Shown: positions 1 to 5,852, counted from the stretch's first letter. The stretch is 7,862 nucleotides of DNA from Xanthobacteraceae bacterium (GCA_030043175.1 JASHYD010000343.1:1-7862), one strand, 5' to 3'. Program-made: numbers and translations. The notes: generated by a model not told the origin, from the sequence alone.

Positions 1-58
1 CCGTGGTGGTGCGATCGTCCATGGGCTGCCGTCAAAATCCGTCAAATGAACCGGCATG

Positions 59-100
59 CCCCCTCTCTACCTCGGCGCGCGAGGAGGGTTCGGGAGGGGG
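59..100. repeat. GC-rich two-part inverted repeat
   Basis: CCCCCTC (59-65) pairs with GAGGGGG (94-100), and nested inside it CCTCG (70-74) pairs with CGAGG (80-84). Unpaired stretches of 4 and 9 bases separate the two stems. There is no T-run on either side, so a Rho-independent terminator is not shown. It could still end a gene lying to the left of the window, or be an intergenic repeat unit. Confidence 0.45.
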
Positions 101-258
101 CCGGCGCGGCGCCAATCACATCCGTGATCGTGGTTAAAAGCGCTCACGGAGCGAACGCATCTTAGCATCATCCAATCATCTATGCTCCCACATTCAAGAG
201 GCATACGTTACGGACCTCTTTCCGACAGATGAAAAAATGTCAATGCAGTGGTAGCGTG

Positions 259-279
259 GTGGCGATCGGCAATCGCCAC
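259..279. repeat. Perfect 8-bp hairpin, 5-base loop
   Basis: GTGGCGAT (259-266) and ATCGCCAC (272-279) are exact reverse complements around the loop CGGCA. No T-tract follows, so it is not a standard terminator. It lies in gene-free DNA. Confidence 0.55.
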
Positions 280-561
280 GGATTAGCGCCGAGAAAACTG
301 CCCGCAATACGGGCCAAGAAGTCCCGTCCTACCCTTCTCGCGTGCAGGGATGAGCAGCCGTTACGGTCAGCGGGCGAGGCGGCGGTGATTGCGGTGACCG
401 GCGGCAGAACGCGCGGGCGAAAGCGGATGGTTCGCCGTCATGGCTTCGGCCCTCCGCGTCATTTGCCCTTTGCCGGATCGACTCGCCGCATGGACATGAT
501 AAAAAAATGAGCAGGCGCCAACGCAGAGGTAATGAGCGGCCGCTGCGGCCTTCCTTGGTGA

Positions 562-589
562 GGCAAAGGCGCGCGTGGCGCGCTTTGCC
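562..589. repeat. Strong 12-bp hairpin with one bulged G
   Basis: GGCAAA (562-567) pairs with TTTGCC (584-589), and GCGCGC (569-574) pairs with GCGCGC (578-583). The only imperfection is a single bulged G at 568, and the loop is GTG. This is the most stable simple hairpin I found in the window. It stands about 190 bp upstream of the aldehyde dehydrogenase start. No T-tract follows in either direction. It may be a transcript-end or leader structure, or a copy of a dispersed palindromic repeat. Confidence 0.65.
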
Positions 590-691
590 CAGCTGCAGAG
601 CCCGGCATCGCCGCCCTCCTTGATGCATGTTGAATGCGGATTTCCTGTCTTCCTCGGGCTCCCTCAGGTGTTCAAGCCGTGCCGCGTCGTC

Positions 692-712
692 ATTGCCGGT
701 TGGTGAGGCAAT
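692..712. promoter_or_regulatory. Inverted repeat upstream of first aldehyde dehydrogenase
   Basis: ATTGCC (692-697) and GGCAAT (707-712) form a perfect 6-bp dyad with a 9-base spacer, 68 bp before the start codon at 781. The position suits an operator or a short leader hairpin. No regulator gene is nearby and no -35/-10 pair is clear, so the role is speculative. Confidence 0.3.
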
Positions 713-764
713 CCTCGACGGCTGCGCGATCGAAAGCTATTTTCCACGCCAACAAGACCGCATC

Positions 765-770
765 GGGGAG
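765..770 (+). promoter_or_regulatory. Ribosome binding site for first aldehyde dehydrogenase
   Basis: GGGGAG lies ten bases before the ATG at 781. It favours this start over the upstream in-frame ATG at 634, whose extra 49 residues are not aldehyde-dehydrogenase-like. The spacing is somewhat long. Confidence 0.5.
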
Positions 771-780
771 CAAAGCGCCC

Positions 781-2289
781 ATGAATACGCCCGTTACGCC
801 GAACGCGCTCGCCGCCATTAAGCTCAACCTGCCGATCAGGCGGGGTCCCTACTATGGCGGGAGGTGGCATGAGCCGAAGAATGGCCGCTATGTCGAGCAG
901 ACCAGCCCCGGCACCGGTGACTCGCTGGGTCGAGTAGCCGAGTCCGGCGCCGAAGATATCGATGCCGCAGTCAGCGCCGCCAAGGCGGCGTTCGCCGAAT
1001 GGAGGCACGTGCCGCCGCTCGAACGTGCACGCATGCTCAAGGAGGTCGCACGGGTGCTGCGCACCAATGCCGGCGAACTGGCGATGATCGACTCCGCTGA
1101 TTGCGGCAATCCGATTTCGGAGATGATCGGCGACGCCAATGTGGCGGCCGCGCAGGTCGAGTTCTTTGCCGGACTGGTCACCGAGATGAAGGGACATTCG
1201 ATCCCGCAGGGGCCGGACCGGCTGAATTTTTCGGTGCGCGAGCCGTTGGGAGTCGTCGGCCGCATCGTACCGTTCAATCACCCGTTCATGTTCATTGCCG
1301 GCAAGGCAGCGGCTCCCCTCGCCGCCGGCAATACGATTGTCATGAAGCCGCCGGAACAAGCGCCGTTGTCGTCGCTGCGGCTCGCTGAACTGATCGACGG
1401 TCTGCTCCCGCCCGGCGTGTTCAACCTGGTGCCGGGCGGCAAGGAGGCGGGAGCCGCGCTGGCTGGTCATCCGGACGTCGCCAAGATCGCACTGATCGGC
1501 AGCGTTGCGACCGGCAAGGCGGTGATGCGGGCCGCCGCGGATACGCTCAAGCGAGTTCTGCTCGAGCTCGGCGGCAAGAACGCGCTGATCGCCTACCCCG
1601 ATGCCGACCCCGACGCCGTTGCGGGCGGGGTCGTCGGCGGCATGAACTTCACCTGGTGCGGCCAGTCATGCGGCTCAACCAGCCGCGCATTCATCCATGA
1701 AGAAATCTATGACGCGGTGATCGAGCGCATCAAGGTCCGCATCAAGCGATGGCAGCCCGGCATCCCGACTGATCCGGCCACCACGATGGGCGCCATCATC
1801 TCCAAGACCCAGTTCGACCGCGTGATGGGCTACATCGAGTCCGCCACGAGCGAGGGGGCGCGGCTGGTCACCGGGGGTGGTCCGCCCAGCGACCCGGCGC
1901 TGGCCAAAGGGCTCTATATCGAGCCGACGGTGTTCGCCGAGGTGAAGCCAACCATGAAGATCGCCCGCGAGGAAATCTTCGGGCCGGTTGTCGGCACATT
2001 CAGATGGAGCGACGAAGCCGTAATGCTGGAGCAGGTCAATGCGGTCGAGTATGGTCTGACCGCCTCGATCTGGACCAACGATCTTGGTACGGCGCACCGC
2101 GCGGCCGCCAATGTCGAAGCGGGCTTCATCTGGATCAACGACGTCAGCAGACATTTCCTGGGCACGCCTTTCGGAGGCTATAAGCAGTCTGGCATTGGCC
2201 GGGAGGAATGTTTGGAGGAGTTGCTCTCCTTCACCCAGGAAAAGAACATCAACATTAATCTCGCAATGCCCGCGAAGGGCCGCAGCTGA
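781..2289 (+). CDS. NAD(P)-dependent aldehyde dehydrogenase (ALDH superfamily)
   Basis: This 502-residue protein should oxidise an aldehyde to the carboxylic acid with NAD(P)+ in the cytoplasm. The usual landmarks are present and correctly spaced: PFNHP with the oxyanion-hole Asn at residue 166, the cofactor motif KPPE (Lys189, Glu192), GSVATG at 240-245, the general base in LELGGK (Glu262), the nucleophile in WCGQSCGST (Cys297) and EEIFGPV (Glu398). Glu192 in the adenosine-ribose position favours NAD+. The WCGQSCGSTSR signature recalls the PhdK-like (2-carboxybenzaldehyde dehydrogenase) branch, but the substrate cannot be read from sequence. The start at 781 is chosen because similarity to the family begins there and GGGGAG precedes it; the frame is open back to 634. 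A methyltransferase-like gene starts 34 bp downstream, so the two are probably co-transcribed. Aldehyde dehydrogenase identity is very secure, the physiological substrate is not. Confidence 0.95.
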   Translation: MNTPVTPNALAAIKLNLPIRRGPYYGGRWHEPKNGRYVEQTSPGTGDSLGRVAESGAEDIDAAVSAAKAAFAEWRHVPPLERARMLKEVARVLRTNAGELAMIDSADCGNPISEMIGDANVAAAQVEFFAGLVTEMKGHSIPQGPDRLNFSVREPLGVVGRIVPFNHPFMFIAGKAAAPLAAGNTIVMKPPEQAPLSSLRLAELIDGLLPPGVFNLVPGGKEAGAALAGHPDVAKIALIGSVATGKAVMRAAADTLKRVLLELGGKNALIAYPDADPDAVAGGVVGGMNFTWCGQSCGSTSRAFIHEEIYDAVIERIKVRIKRWQPGIPTDPATTMGAIISKTQFDRVMGYIESATSEGARLVTGGGPPSDPALAKGLYIEPTVFAEVKPTMKIAREEIFGPVVGTFRWSDEAVMLEQVNAVEYGLTASIWTNDLGTAHRAAANVEAGFIWINDVSRHFLGTPFGGYKQSGIGREECLEELLSFTQEKNININLAMPAKGRS

Positions 2290-2312
2290 TGGAAGATGTC
2301 GCCATCTCACAT

Positions 2313-2317
2313 GGAGG
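2313..2317 (+). promoter_or_regulatory. Ribosome binding site for exported methyltransferase
   Basis: GGAGG sits six bases before the ATG at 2324, near-ideal spacing. The in-frame ATG at 2318 is too close to it, and the longer frame from 2084 overlaps the aldehyde dehydrogenase. The site therefore fixes the start at 2324. Confidence 0.85.
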
Positions 2318-2323
2318 ATGCAA

Positions 2324-3091
2324 ATGATCGGACTTTCCGCCACTCTCCGGCACGCCGCCGTCATCGTCACGGCGATCGCCTGTGCGATGGCTATCAATTG
2401 TATCCAGCCCGCATCCGCGCAAAAGGCGCCCGACTATGCGGCTCTCCTGGCGGCGCCCGATCGCAGCGACGCTGACCGTCAGGCCGACAAGCGCCGCGAT
2501 CCGGTGCCGTTCCTTGCGTTTGCCGCTCTACGGCCGGGTATGAAGGTGCTCGATATGGGAGCCGGCGCTGGCTACAGCACCGAGCTCGTCGCGCGCGTCG
2601 TTGGTCCGACCGGGGTCGTCTACGGTCAGAACCCTCCCGACAATTTCGAGCGGGCAAGGAATGCTCTTGCGGCGCGGGCCGCGACGTCGGCGATGAAAAA
2701 CAGCGTGGCTGTCGTGAGGCCTTACGACGACCCGCTGCCTGCCGATGTGCACGATCTCGACATGGTCACCTATTTGTTTTTCTACCATGACACGACTTAC
2801 CTCAATGTCGATCGCGCCCAGATGAACCGCAAGCTGTTCGCGGCGCTCAAGCCCGGCGGCGTGATGGTCATTGCCGACCACTCCGCCAAGGCGGATTCGG
2901 ACATTTCAGTCGGCAAGAGCCTGCATCGGATCGACGAGAGCATCGTGCGCCGGGAAGTTGAGGCGGCAGGCTTCAAACTCGTTGCCGAGGGAAATTTCTG
3001 GCGCAGCCATGAAGATACGCGCGATTTCTCGACGCAACGGCCGACCGGTCCCGTCGACAATTTTGTGCTGAAGTTTCAGAAGCCGCAGTAA
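2324..3091 (+). CDS. Exported class I SAM-dependent methyltransferase-like protein (COG4798 type)
   Basis: This 255-residue protein begins with a probable Sec signal peptide: a positively charged start (Arg9, His10), a hydrophobic stretch at about 11-27 and an ASA-Q cleavage site after residue 32. The mature part has a Rossmann methyltransferase fold. Motif I is VLDMGAGAGYS (Asp77, Gly79, Gly81, Gly83), and the post-core motif LKPGG (175-179) is followed by ADHS (184-187). HRIDE (201-205), the EVEAAGF segment and the C-terminal NFVLKFQKP resemble the 'predicted methyltransferase' group COG4798, whose members I recall often carry leader peptides. No substrate is known to me. Export is puzzling because SAM is cytoplasmic, so either the segment is a retained anchor or the protein has another ligand. 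There is no good lipobox. It follows the aldehyde dehydrogenase by 34 bp, suggesting an operon. The start is fixed by GGAGG at 2313-2317. Confidence 0.85.
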   Translation: MIGLSATLRHAAVIVTAIACAMAINCIQPASAQKAPDYAALLAAPDRSDADRQADKRRDPVPFLAFAALRPGMKVLDMGAGAGYSTELVARVVGPTGVVYGQNPPDNFERARNALAARAATSAMKNSVAVVRPYDDPLPADVHDLDMVTYLFFYHDTTYLNVDRAQMNRKLFAALKPGGVMVIADHSAKADSDISVGKSLHRIDESIVRREVEAAGFKLVAEGNFWRSHEDTRDFSTQRPTGPVDNFVLKFQKPQ

Positions 3092-3137
3092 TCGCTCAAG
3101 GACAGCCGGCGGTCGGCCAGCCACCGCGGATTAATCA

Positions 3138-3189
3138 GCTGGTGCGGCGCCCGCCGGCCCGGCGTCGCCAGCCCGCAAGCCGGCTGGCG
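3138..3189. terminator. Overlapping GC-rich hairpins between convergent genes
   Basis: CGCCAGCC (3166-3173) and GGCTGGCG (3182-3189) make a perfect 8-bp stem with an 8-base loop. An alternative stem pairs GCTGGTG (3138-3144) with CGCCAGC (3166-3172, one G-T wobble) and encloses CGCCGG-C-CCGGCG (3152-3164). The two share one arm and cannot form together. The site lies just past the methyltransferase stop codon and before the end of the convergent dehydrogenase, where a bidirectional terminator is expected. No T-run follows, so intrinsic termination is not proven. Confidence 0.4.
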
Positions 3190-3238
3190 GGATCGACGTC
3201 CTCGGCGGGAGCAGCGGCGTCACCGGTGCGCTTTGCTT

Positions 3239-3277
3239 TCTCGGGCCCTCTCTTCTCGGGCCCTCTCTTCTTGGGCC
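3239..3277. repeat. 15-bp tandem repeat, 2.6 copies
   Basis: TCTCGGGCCCTCTCT occurs exactly twice (3239-3253 and 3254-3268) and is followed by a partial third copy, TCTTGGGCC, at 3269-3277. It ends seven bases before the stop codon of the minus-strand dehydrogenase, so it is in that gene's 3' flank and not coding. Each unit contains GGGCCC. Confidence 0.8.
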
Positions 3278-3283
3278 ACAACG

Positions 3284-4765
3284 TCAATGCGGACCATCGG
3301 GCTCGTGCGTCGTGATGGTTTGGCTTTGCGTATACTCGCGGATTCCTTCGATCCCGGATTTGCGGCCGATTCCGCTTTGTTTGACGCCTCCGTACGGCGC
3401 GAGATGGTTGATGGCGTGAACACCATGGGCGTTGATCCAGACCTGCCCTGCCTCGATCTGACCGGCCACGCCGACAGCCCGCTCAACGTCGCGGCTCCAC
3501 ACCGAGCCACCCAGCCCGTAGATAGATCGATTGGCGCGCCTGATCGCATCGTCGAGGCCGTCGTAGGTGACGACCGGTAGGGCGGGGCAGAACTGTTCTT
3601 CTGCCATCAGCGGCGCATCTTCCGGGATGTCCGTGACCACCACGGGATGCATGAAATAGCCAGCCGAGAACGTCGCCTCGCTATCGACTCTGCCGAGCCT
3701 GACGACATTCGCACCACGACGGACGGCATCATCCAGCAGTCCCTGGCCCCGCAATTGAGCCTTGCGCGTGTGCAGGGGCCCCATGGTGACCGAAGGCTCG
3801 AGCCCGTCGCCAACAACCAGGGACTCCGCGGCGTGACACAACGCTTCCAGAAATTCGTCCCGGCGCGTGGCCGGCACATATATCCGTTTGATGGCCATGC
3901 ATACCTGGCCGGTCATTTGAAACGCCGCCCCCAGCATGGACTTCATCGCCGAAGCGCTGAGATCGGCGTCGTCCAGCACGATCGCCGGATCGTTGCCTCC
4001 CAATTCAAGGGTCACTCCCTTAATCGTCTGGGCGGCATTCGCCATGATGTGGCGGGCGGACGGAATGCTGCCGGTGAATCCGATCTTACCCACATCAGGA
4101 TGGGTAGTGAGGGCATCGCCGATCTCCTCCGGCAATCCGGTGACGACATTGATGGTGCCGAGAGGCAGCGCCTCCGCGAACATTGCGACCGACCGGATAA
4201 GGGCCAGCGGACAGGTTTCCGGCGGCTTGAGCACCACGCAATTGCCGGCCAACAAAGCCGCAACGATCTGCGTGAAGGCGAGCACGACCGGCGAATTCCA
4301 AGGTACGATCGACACCACAACGCCATAGGGCCGATTGACGACGAAAGTCCGGCCATGCGGGGCTTTGAGTGTGCGACCGGCATCCAACTCGGCCGCGTAG
4401 GCGAGCGCCATCTGCTGGCGCTTCGGCACACTGATGAGCTCGCCACGGGCTTCCGCGAGCGGCTTGCCGTTTTCGCGCACGAACGCGGCTGCACGACGAT
4501 CGATGTCCCCCTCCAGTCGGGCAAGTGCAGCGGCCAGCAAATCGGCACGCTCCACGAAGGTTCGCGCGGCCCAGGCCGGCTGGGCAGCCTTCGCGGCCGC
4601 AACGGCCTGGTCCACATGCTCGGGACTGCCCCGTACGATGGTTCCGACCCGGTCATCTGGCCTGGCTGGGTTGCAGACCTCAATGCGGACGGGACCGTCG
4701 ACGCGCTTGCCCGCAATCAGCATGGGTTCATGGATGGGGGCTTCCACGTTCTGCCTTGTGGCCAT
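3284..4765 (-). CDS. NAD(P)-dependent aldehyde dehydrogenase, second paralogue
   Basis: This 493-residue cytoplasmic aldehyde dehydrogenase has all catalytic landmarks: IVPWNSP (Asn157), KPPE (Lys180, Glu183), FTGS (230-233), LELGGNDP with the general base Glu254, GQVC with the nucleophile Cys289, and EEQFCP (Glu390) in place of the common EEIFGP. The GGNDPAIVLDDADL and GQVCMAIKR segments place it in a different branch from the 781-2289 enzyme, near the poorly characterised AAS00426-type aldehyde dehydrogenases; this assignment is from memory. The substrate is unknown. The start at 4765 is chosen for GGAGGA five bases upstream and because family similarity begins soon after; the frame extends back to 4816 without support. 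It is transcribed toward the methyltransferase gene and away from msrA. Its upstream DNA carries a 14-bp tandem duplication and inverted repeats that may govern expression. Confidence 0.94.
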   Translation of the reverse strand: MATRQNVEAPIHEPMLIAGKRVDGPVRIEVCNPARPDDRVGTIVRGSPEHVDQAVAAAKAAQPAWAARTFVERADLLAAALARLEGDIDRRAAAFVRENGKPLAEARGELISVPKRQQMALAYAAELDAGRTLKAPHGRTFVVNRPYGVVVSIVPWNSPVVLAFTQIVAALLAGNCVVLKPPETCPLALIRSVAMFAEALPLGTINVVTGLPEEIGDALTTHPDVGKIGFTGSIPSARHIMANAAQTIKGVTLELGGNDPAIVLDDADLSASAMKSMLGAAFQMTGQVCMAIKRIYVPATRRDEFLEALCHAAESLVVGDGLEPSVTMGPLHTRKAQLRGQGLLDDAVRRGANVVRLGRVDSEATFSAGYFMHPVVVTDIPEDAPLMAEEQFCPALPVVTYDGLDDAIRRANRSIYGLGGSVWSRDVERAVGVAGQIEAGQVWINAHGVHAINHLAPYGGVKQSGIGRKSGIEGIREYTQSQTITTHEPDGPH

Positions 4766-4770
4766 GTATT

Positions 4771-4776
4771 TCCTCC
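4771..4776 (-). promoter_or_regulatory. Ribosome binding site for second aldehyde dehydrogenase
   Basis: On the minus strand GGAGGA precedes the ATG at 4765 by five bases. It selects this start over the in-frame ATG at 4816. Confidence 0.85.
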
Positions 4777-4783
4777 GATCGCC

Positions 4784-4811
4784 GTTTATGGATGCCGGTT
4801 TATGGATGCCG
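4784..4811. repeat. Perfect 14-bp tandem duplication
   Basis: GTTTATGGATGCCG occurs at 4784-4797 and again at 4798-4811 without a mismatch. It lies between the ribosome binding site of the minus-strand dehydrogenase and the inverted repeat at 4817-4844, so probably in its 5' leader. A 14-bp duplication suggests replication slippage and could change leader spacing. Confidence 0.85.
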
Positions 4812-4816
4812 GTCAC

Positions 4817-4844
4817 CGCGCATCAAATGTGTGTGAGATGCGCG
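4817..4844. promoter_or_regulatory. 8-bp inverted repeat upstream of second aldehyde dehydrogenase
   Basis: CGCGCATC (4817-4824) and GATGCGCG (4837-4844) are perfect reverse complements with a 12-base spacer. The near arm is 52 bp from the start codon at 4765. It could be an operator for a dimeric repressor or a leader hairpin. Confidence 0.5.
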
Positions 4845-4901
4845 ATTTCCGCCGCAATACAGCGTATCCGTTAATGTGATCGTGGCAATGACCGTAAACG
4901 A

Positions 4902-4929
4902 GCCGCCGCCGGCAGACAACCGCGGCGGC
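4902..4929. promoter_or_regulatory. GC-only 8-bp inverted repeat
   Basis: GCCGCCGC (4902-4909) pairs perfectly with GCGGCGGC (4922-4929) across a 12-base spacer. The geometry equals that of the repeat at 4817-4844, with centres 85 bp apart, although the arm sequences are unrelated. Low-complexity GCC repeats make chance pairing more likely here. Confidence 0.35.
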
Positions 4930-4961
4930 GATGTCGACGCGGATGAACAAGACGCCTAACC

Positions 4962-4976
4962 GTACAACGGTTGTAC
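4962..4976. promoter_or_regulatory. 15-bp operator-like palindrome
   Basis: GTACAAC-G-GTTGTAC is a perfect 7-bp dyad around one central base. The size and the TACAAC/GTTGTA arms resemble operators of TetR- or MarR-type dimers. It lies 99 bp upstream of the msrA start and 196 bp upstream of the divergent dehydrogenase start, more in keeping with control of msrA. No regulator gene is in the window. Confidence 0.5.
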
Positions 4977-5009
4977 CCGCGGATAAGGCAGAGCGGCAAG
5001 TTCGTGGAT

Positions 5010-5047
5010 CATACCTTCGAGGTCTGTTTCCTCGATCCGGGGGTATG
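5010..5047 (+). promoter_or_regulatory. Nested stem-loop in msrA leader
   Basis: CATACC (5010-5015) pairs with GGTATG (5042-5047), and inside it TCGAGG (5017-5022) pairs with CCTCGA (5030-5035) around a TCTGTTT loop. One side has a single unpaired base and the other six. It ends 15 bases before the ribosome binding site at 5062-5068. If transcribed it would form a leader hairpin that could affect translation or RNA stability; the function is unproven. Confidence 0.4.
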
Positions 5048-5061
5048 CGTTCATTTCGGCT

Positions 5062-5068
5062 AAGGGAG
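5062..5068 (+). promoter_or_regulatory. Ribosome binding site for msrA
   Basis: AAGGGAG is seven bases before the ATG at 5076 and supports this start, which keeps the N-terminal membrane segment. Confidence 0.8.
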
Positions 5069-5075
5069 CTGACCG

Positions 5076-5852
5076 ATGACCGAGTCGCTAACGCGCATAA
5101 AAAAGGGAATCACGCCCCTCCGATCAGCCTTCCTGGTGGGCGCCCTGTTGCTCGTTGCCGGAGCCGGCATTGCGCTGCGGGGATCGGCGGGAGAGGTCGG
5201 CCACATGATCCCGGCGCCGGCGCTCGATGAAGGAACCGCCGCGAACGCGCCGGCGGCAACTTCCGAAGTTGCCGTACTGGCCGGCGGGTGTTTTTGGGGC
5301 GTCCAGGGCGTCTTCCAGCACGTCAATGGCGTGACCAACGTGGTTTCAGGCTATGCGGGCGGCGAGCAGAAGACCGCGCATTATCAGATGGTGGGATCGG
5401 GTACGACCGGCCACGCTGAATCGGTTCGGATCACATTCGACCCCGCCAAGATCAGCTACGGCCGTATCCTGCAAATCTACTTTTCGGTCGCCCATGACCC
5501 GACTCAGCTCAACCGCCAGGGGCCGGATGTCGGCACCGAGTATCGCTCGGCAATCTTCCCGACCAGTGCGGAGCAGGCGCGGATCGCCAAAGGCTATATC
5601 GTGCAGCTCAACCAGGCGCGGGTCTACAATAGCGCGATCGTCACCAAGATCGAGCCGGCCCGCGAGTTCTACGCGGCCGAGGACTACCATCAGGATTACA
5701 TGACGCTGCACCCGACACAGCCTTACATCGTCTACAATGACTTGCCGAAGATCGAGGATTTGAAGCGCGTCTTCCCAGACCTCTATCGCGCCGATCCCGT
5801 GCTCGTTGCGACCGCGGGGCCATCGAAGCAGGGCGCGTCGGGGTCAAATTGA
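5076..5852 (+). CDS. msrA: Membrane-anchored peptide methionine sulfoxide reductase MsrA, single-cysteine type
   Basis: MsrA reduces methionine-S-sulfoxide in proteins back to methionine. This 258-residue protein has an N-terminal basic patch (Arg8, Lys9, Lys10), a hydrophobic segment at about 17-34 and a linker to about residue 63, so the enzyme is probably anchored in the inner membrane facing the periplasm, or exported. The catalytic domain spans about 64-235. The signature GGCFWG gives the nucleophile Cys72; SGYAGG (Tyr93), GHAESV (Glu115), HDPTQLNRQGPDVGTEYRS (Asp141, Tyr156) and the YHQDY segment (204-208) are all conserved. No other cysteine occurs in the protein, so the usual C-terminal resolving cysteines are missing and the sulfenic acid must be reduced directly by an external thiol. 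There is no fused MsrB domain and no msrB in the window. A serine protease gene follows in the same direction. Confidence 0.95.
   Translation: MTESLTRIKKGITPLRSAFLVGALLLVAGAGIALRGSAGEVGHMIPAPALDEGTAANAPAATSEVAVLAGGCFWGVQGVFQHVNGVTNVVSGYAGGEQKTAHYQMVGSGTTGHAESVRITFDPAKISYGRILQIYFSVAHDPTQLNRQGPDVGTEYRSAIFPTSAEQARIAKGYIVQLNQARVYNSAIVTKIEPAREFYAAEDYHQDYMTLHPTQPYIVYNDLPKIEDLKRVFPDLYRADPVLVATAGPSKQGASGSN

Larger units (their letters stand above)
1..780. other. Left intergenic region without a supported gene
   Basis: No reading frame here has both a credible ribosome binding site and a recognisable protein. The stretch from about 114 to 250 is relatively AT-rich and could carry promoters, but I cannot place a convincing -35/-10 pair. 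Inverted repeats are frequent: a GC-rich two-part stem at 59-100, ATCAC/GTGAT around 115-128, CGCTC/GAGCG at 141-153, an 8-bp stem at 259-279, a 12-bp stem at 562-589, and ATTGCC/GGCAAT at 692-712. The last lies 68 bp upstream of the aldehyde dehydrogenase start and could be an operator or leader hairpin. The first 22 bases could hold the start of a minus-strand gene, but too little is visible to call it. Confidence 0.6.
4766..5075. promoter_or_regulatory. Divergent regulatory region between aldehyde dehydrogenase and msrA
   Basis: These 310 bp separate two outward-facing genes and must hold at least one promoter for each. They contain a 14-bp tandem duplication (4784-4811), two 8-bp inverted repeats with 12-base spacers (4817-4844, 4902-4929), a 15-bp palindrome (4962-4976) and a nested leader hairpin (5010-5047). 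I could not place -35/-10 hexamers with confidence. Reading frames crossing this stretch lack homology-like content. Confidence 0.6.

Noticed and set aside
1..22. Possible start of a minus-strand gene (MDDRTTT) at the left edge
   Set aside because: Only seven codons are visible and no clear ribosome binding site precedes the ATG.
229..510. 93-codon plus-strand frame starting MKKCQCSG
   Set aside because: No ribosome binding site, very rich in Arg/Pro/Gly, resembles no family, and contains the 8-bp hairpin at 259-279. Most likely non-coding.
634..780. Upstream extension of the first aldehyde dehydrogenase
   Set aside because: The extra 49 residues are low-quality (Arg/Ser-rich) and family similarity starts after the ATG at 781, which has GGGGAG upstream.
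2375..2401. Lipobox in the exported methyltransferase (AIAC or AINC)
   Set aside because: Neither fits the L-[AS]-[GA]-C pattern; the later ASA-Q signal peptidase I site is a better reading.
3239..4811. CRISPR or phage attachment interpretation of the tandem repeats
   Set aside because: The units (14 and 15 bp) abut directly without spacers, and no cas, integrase or tRNA gene is present.
3647..4879. 410-codon plus-strand frame
   Set aside because: Antisense shadow of the second aldehyde dehydrogenase, whose catalytic motifs are complete on the other strand.
4931..5230. 99-codon plus-strand frame running into msrA
   Set aside because: Overlaps the msrA anchor region in another frame, has no family-like sequence, and starts without a good ribosome binding site.
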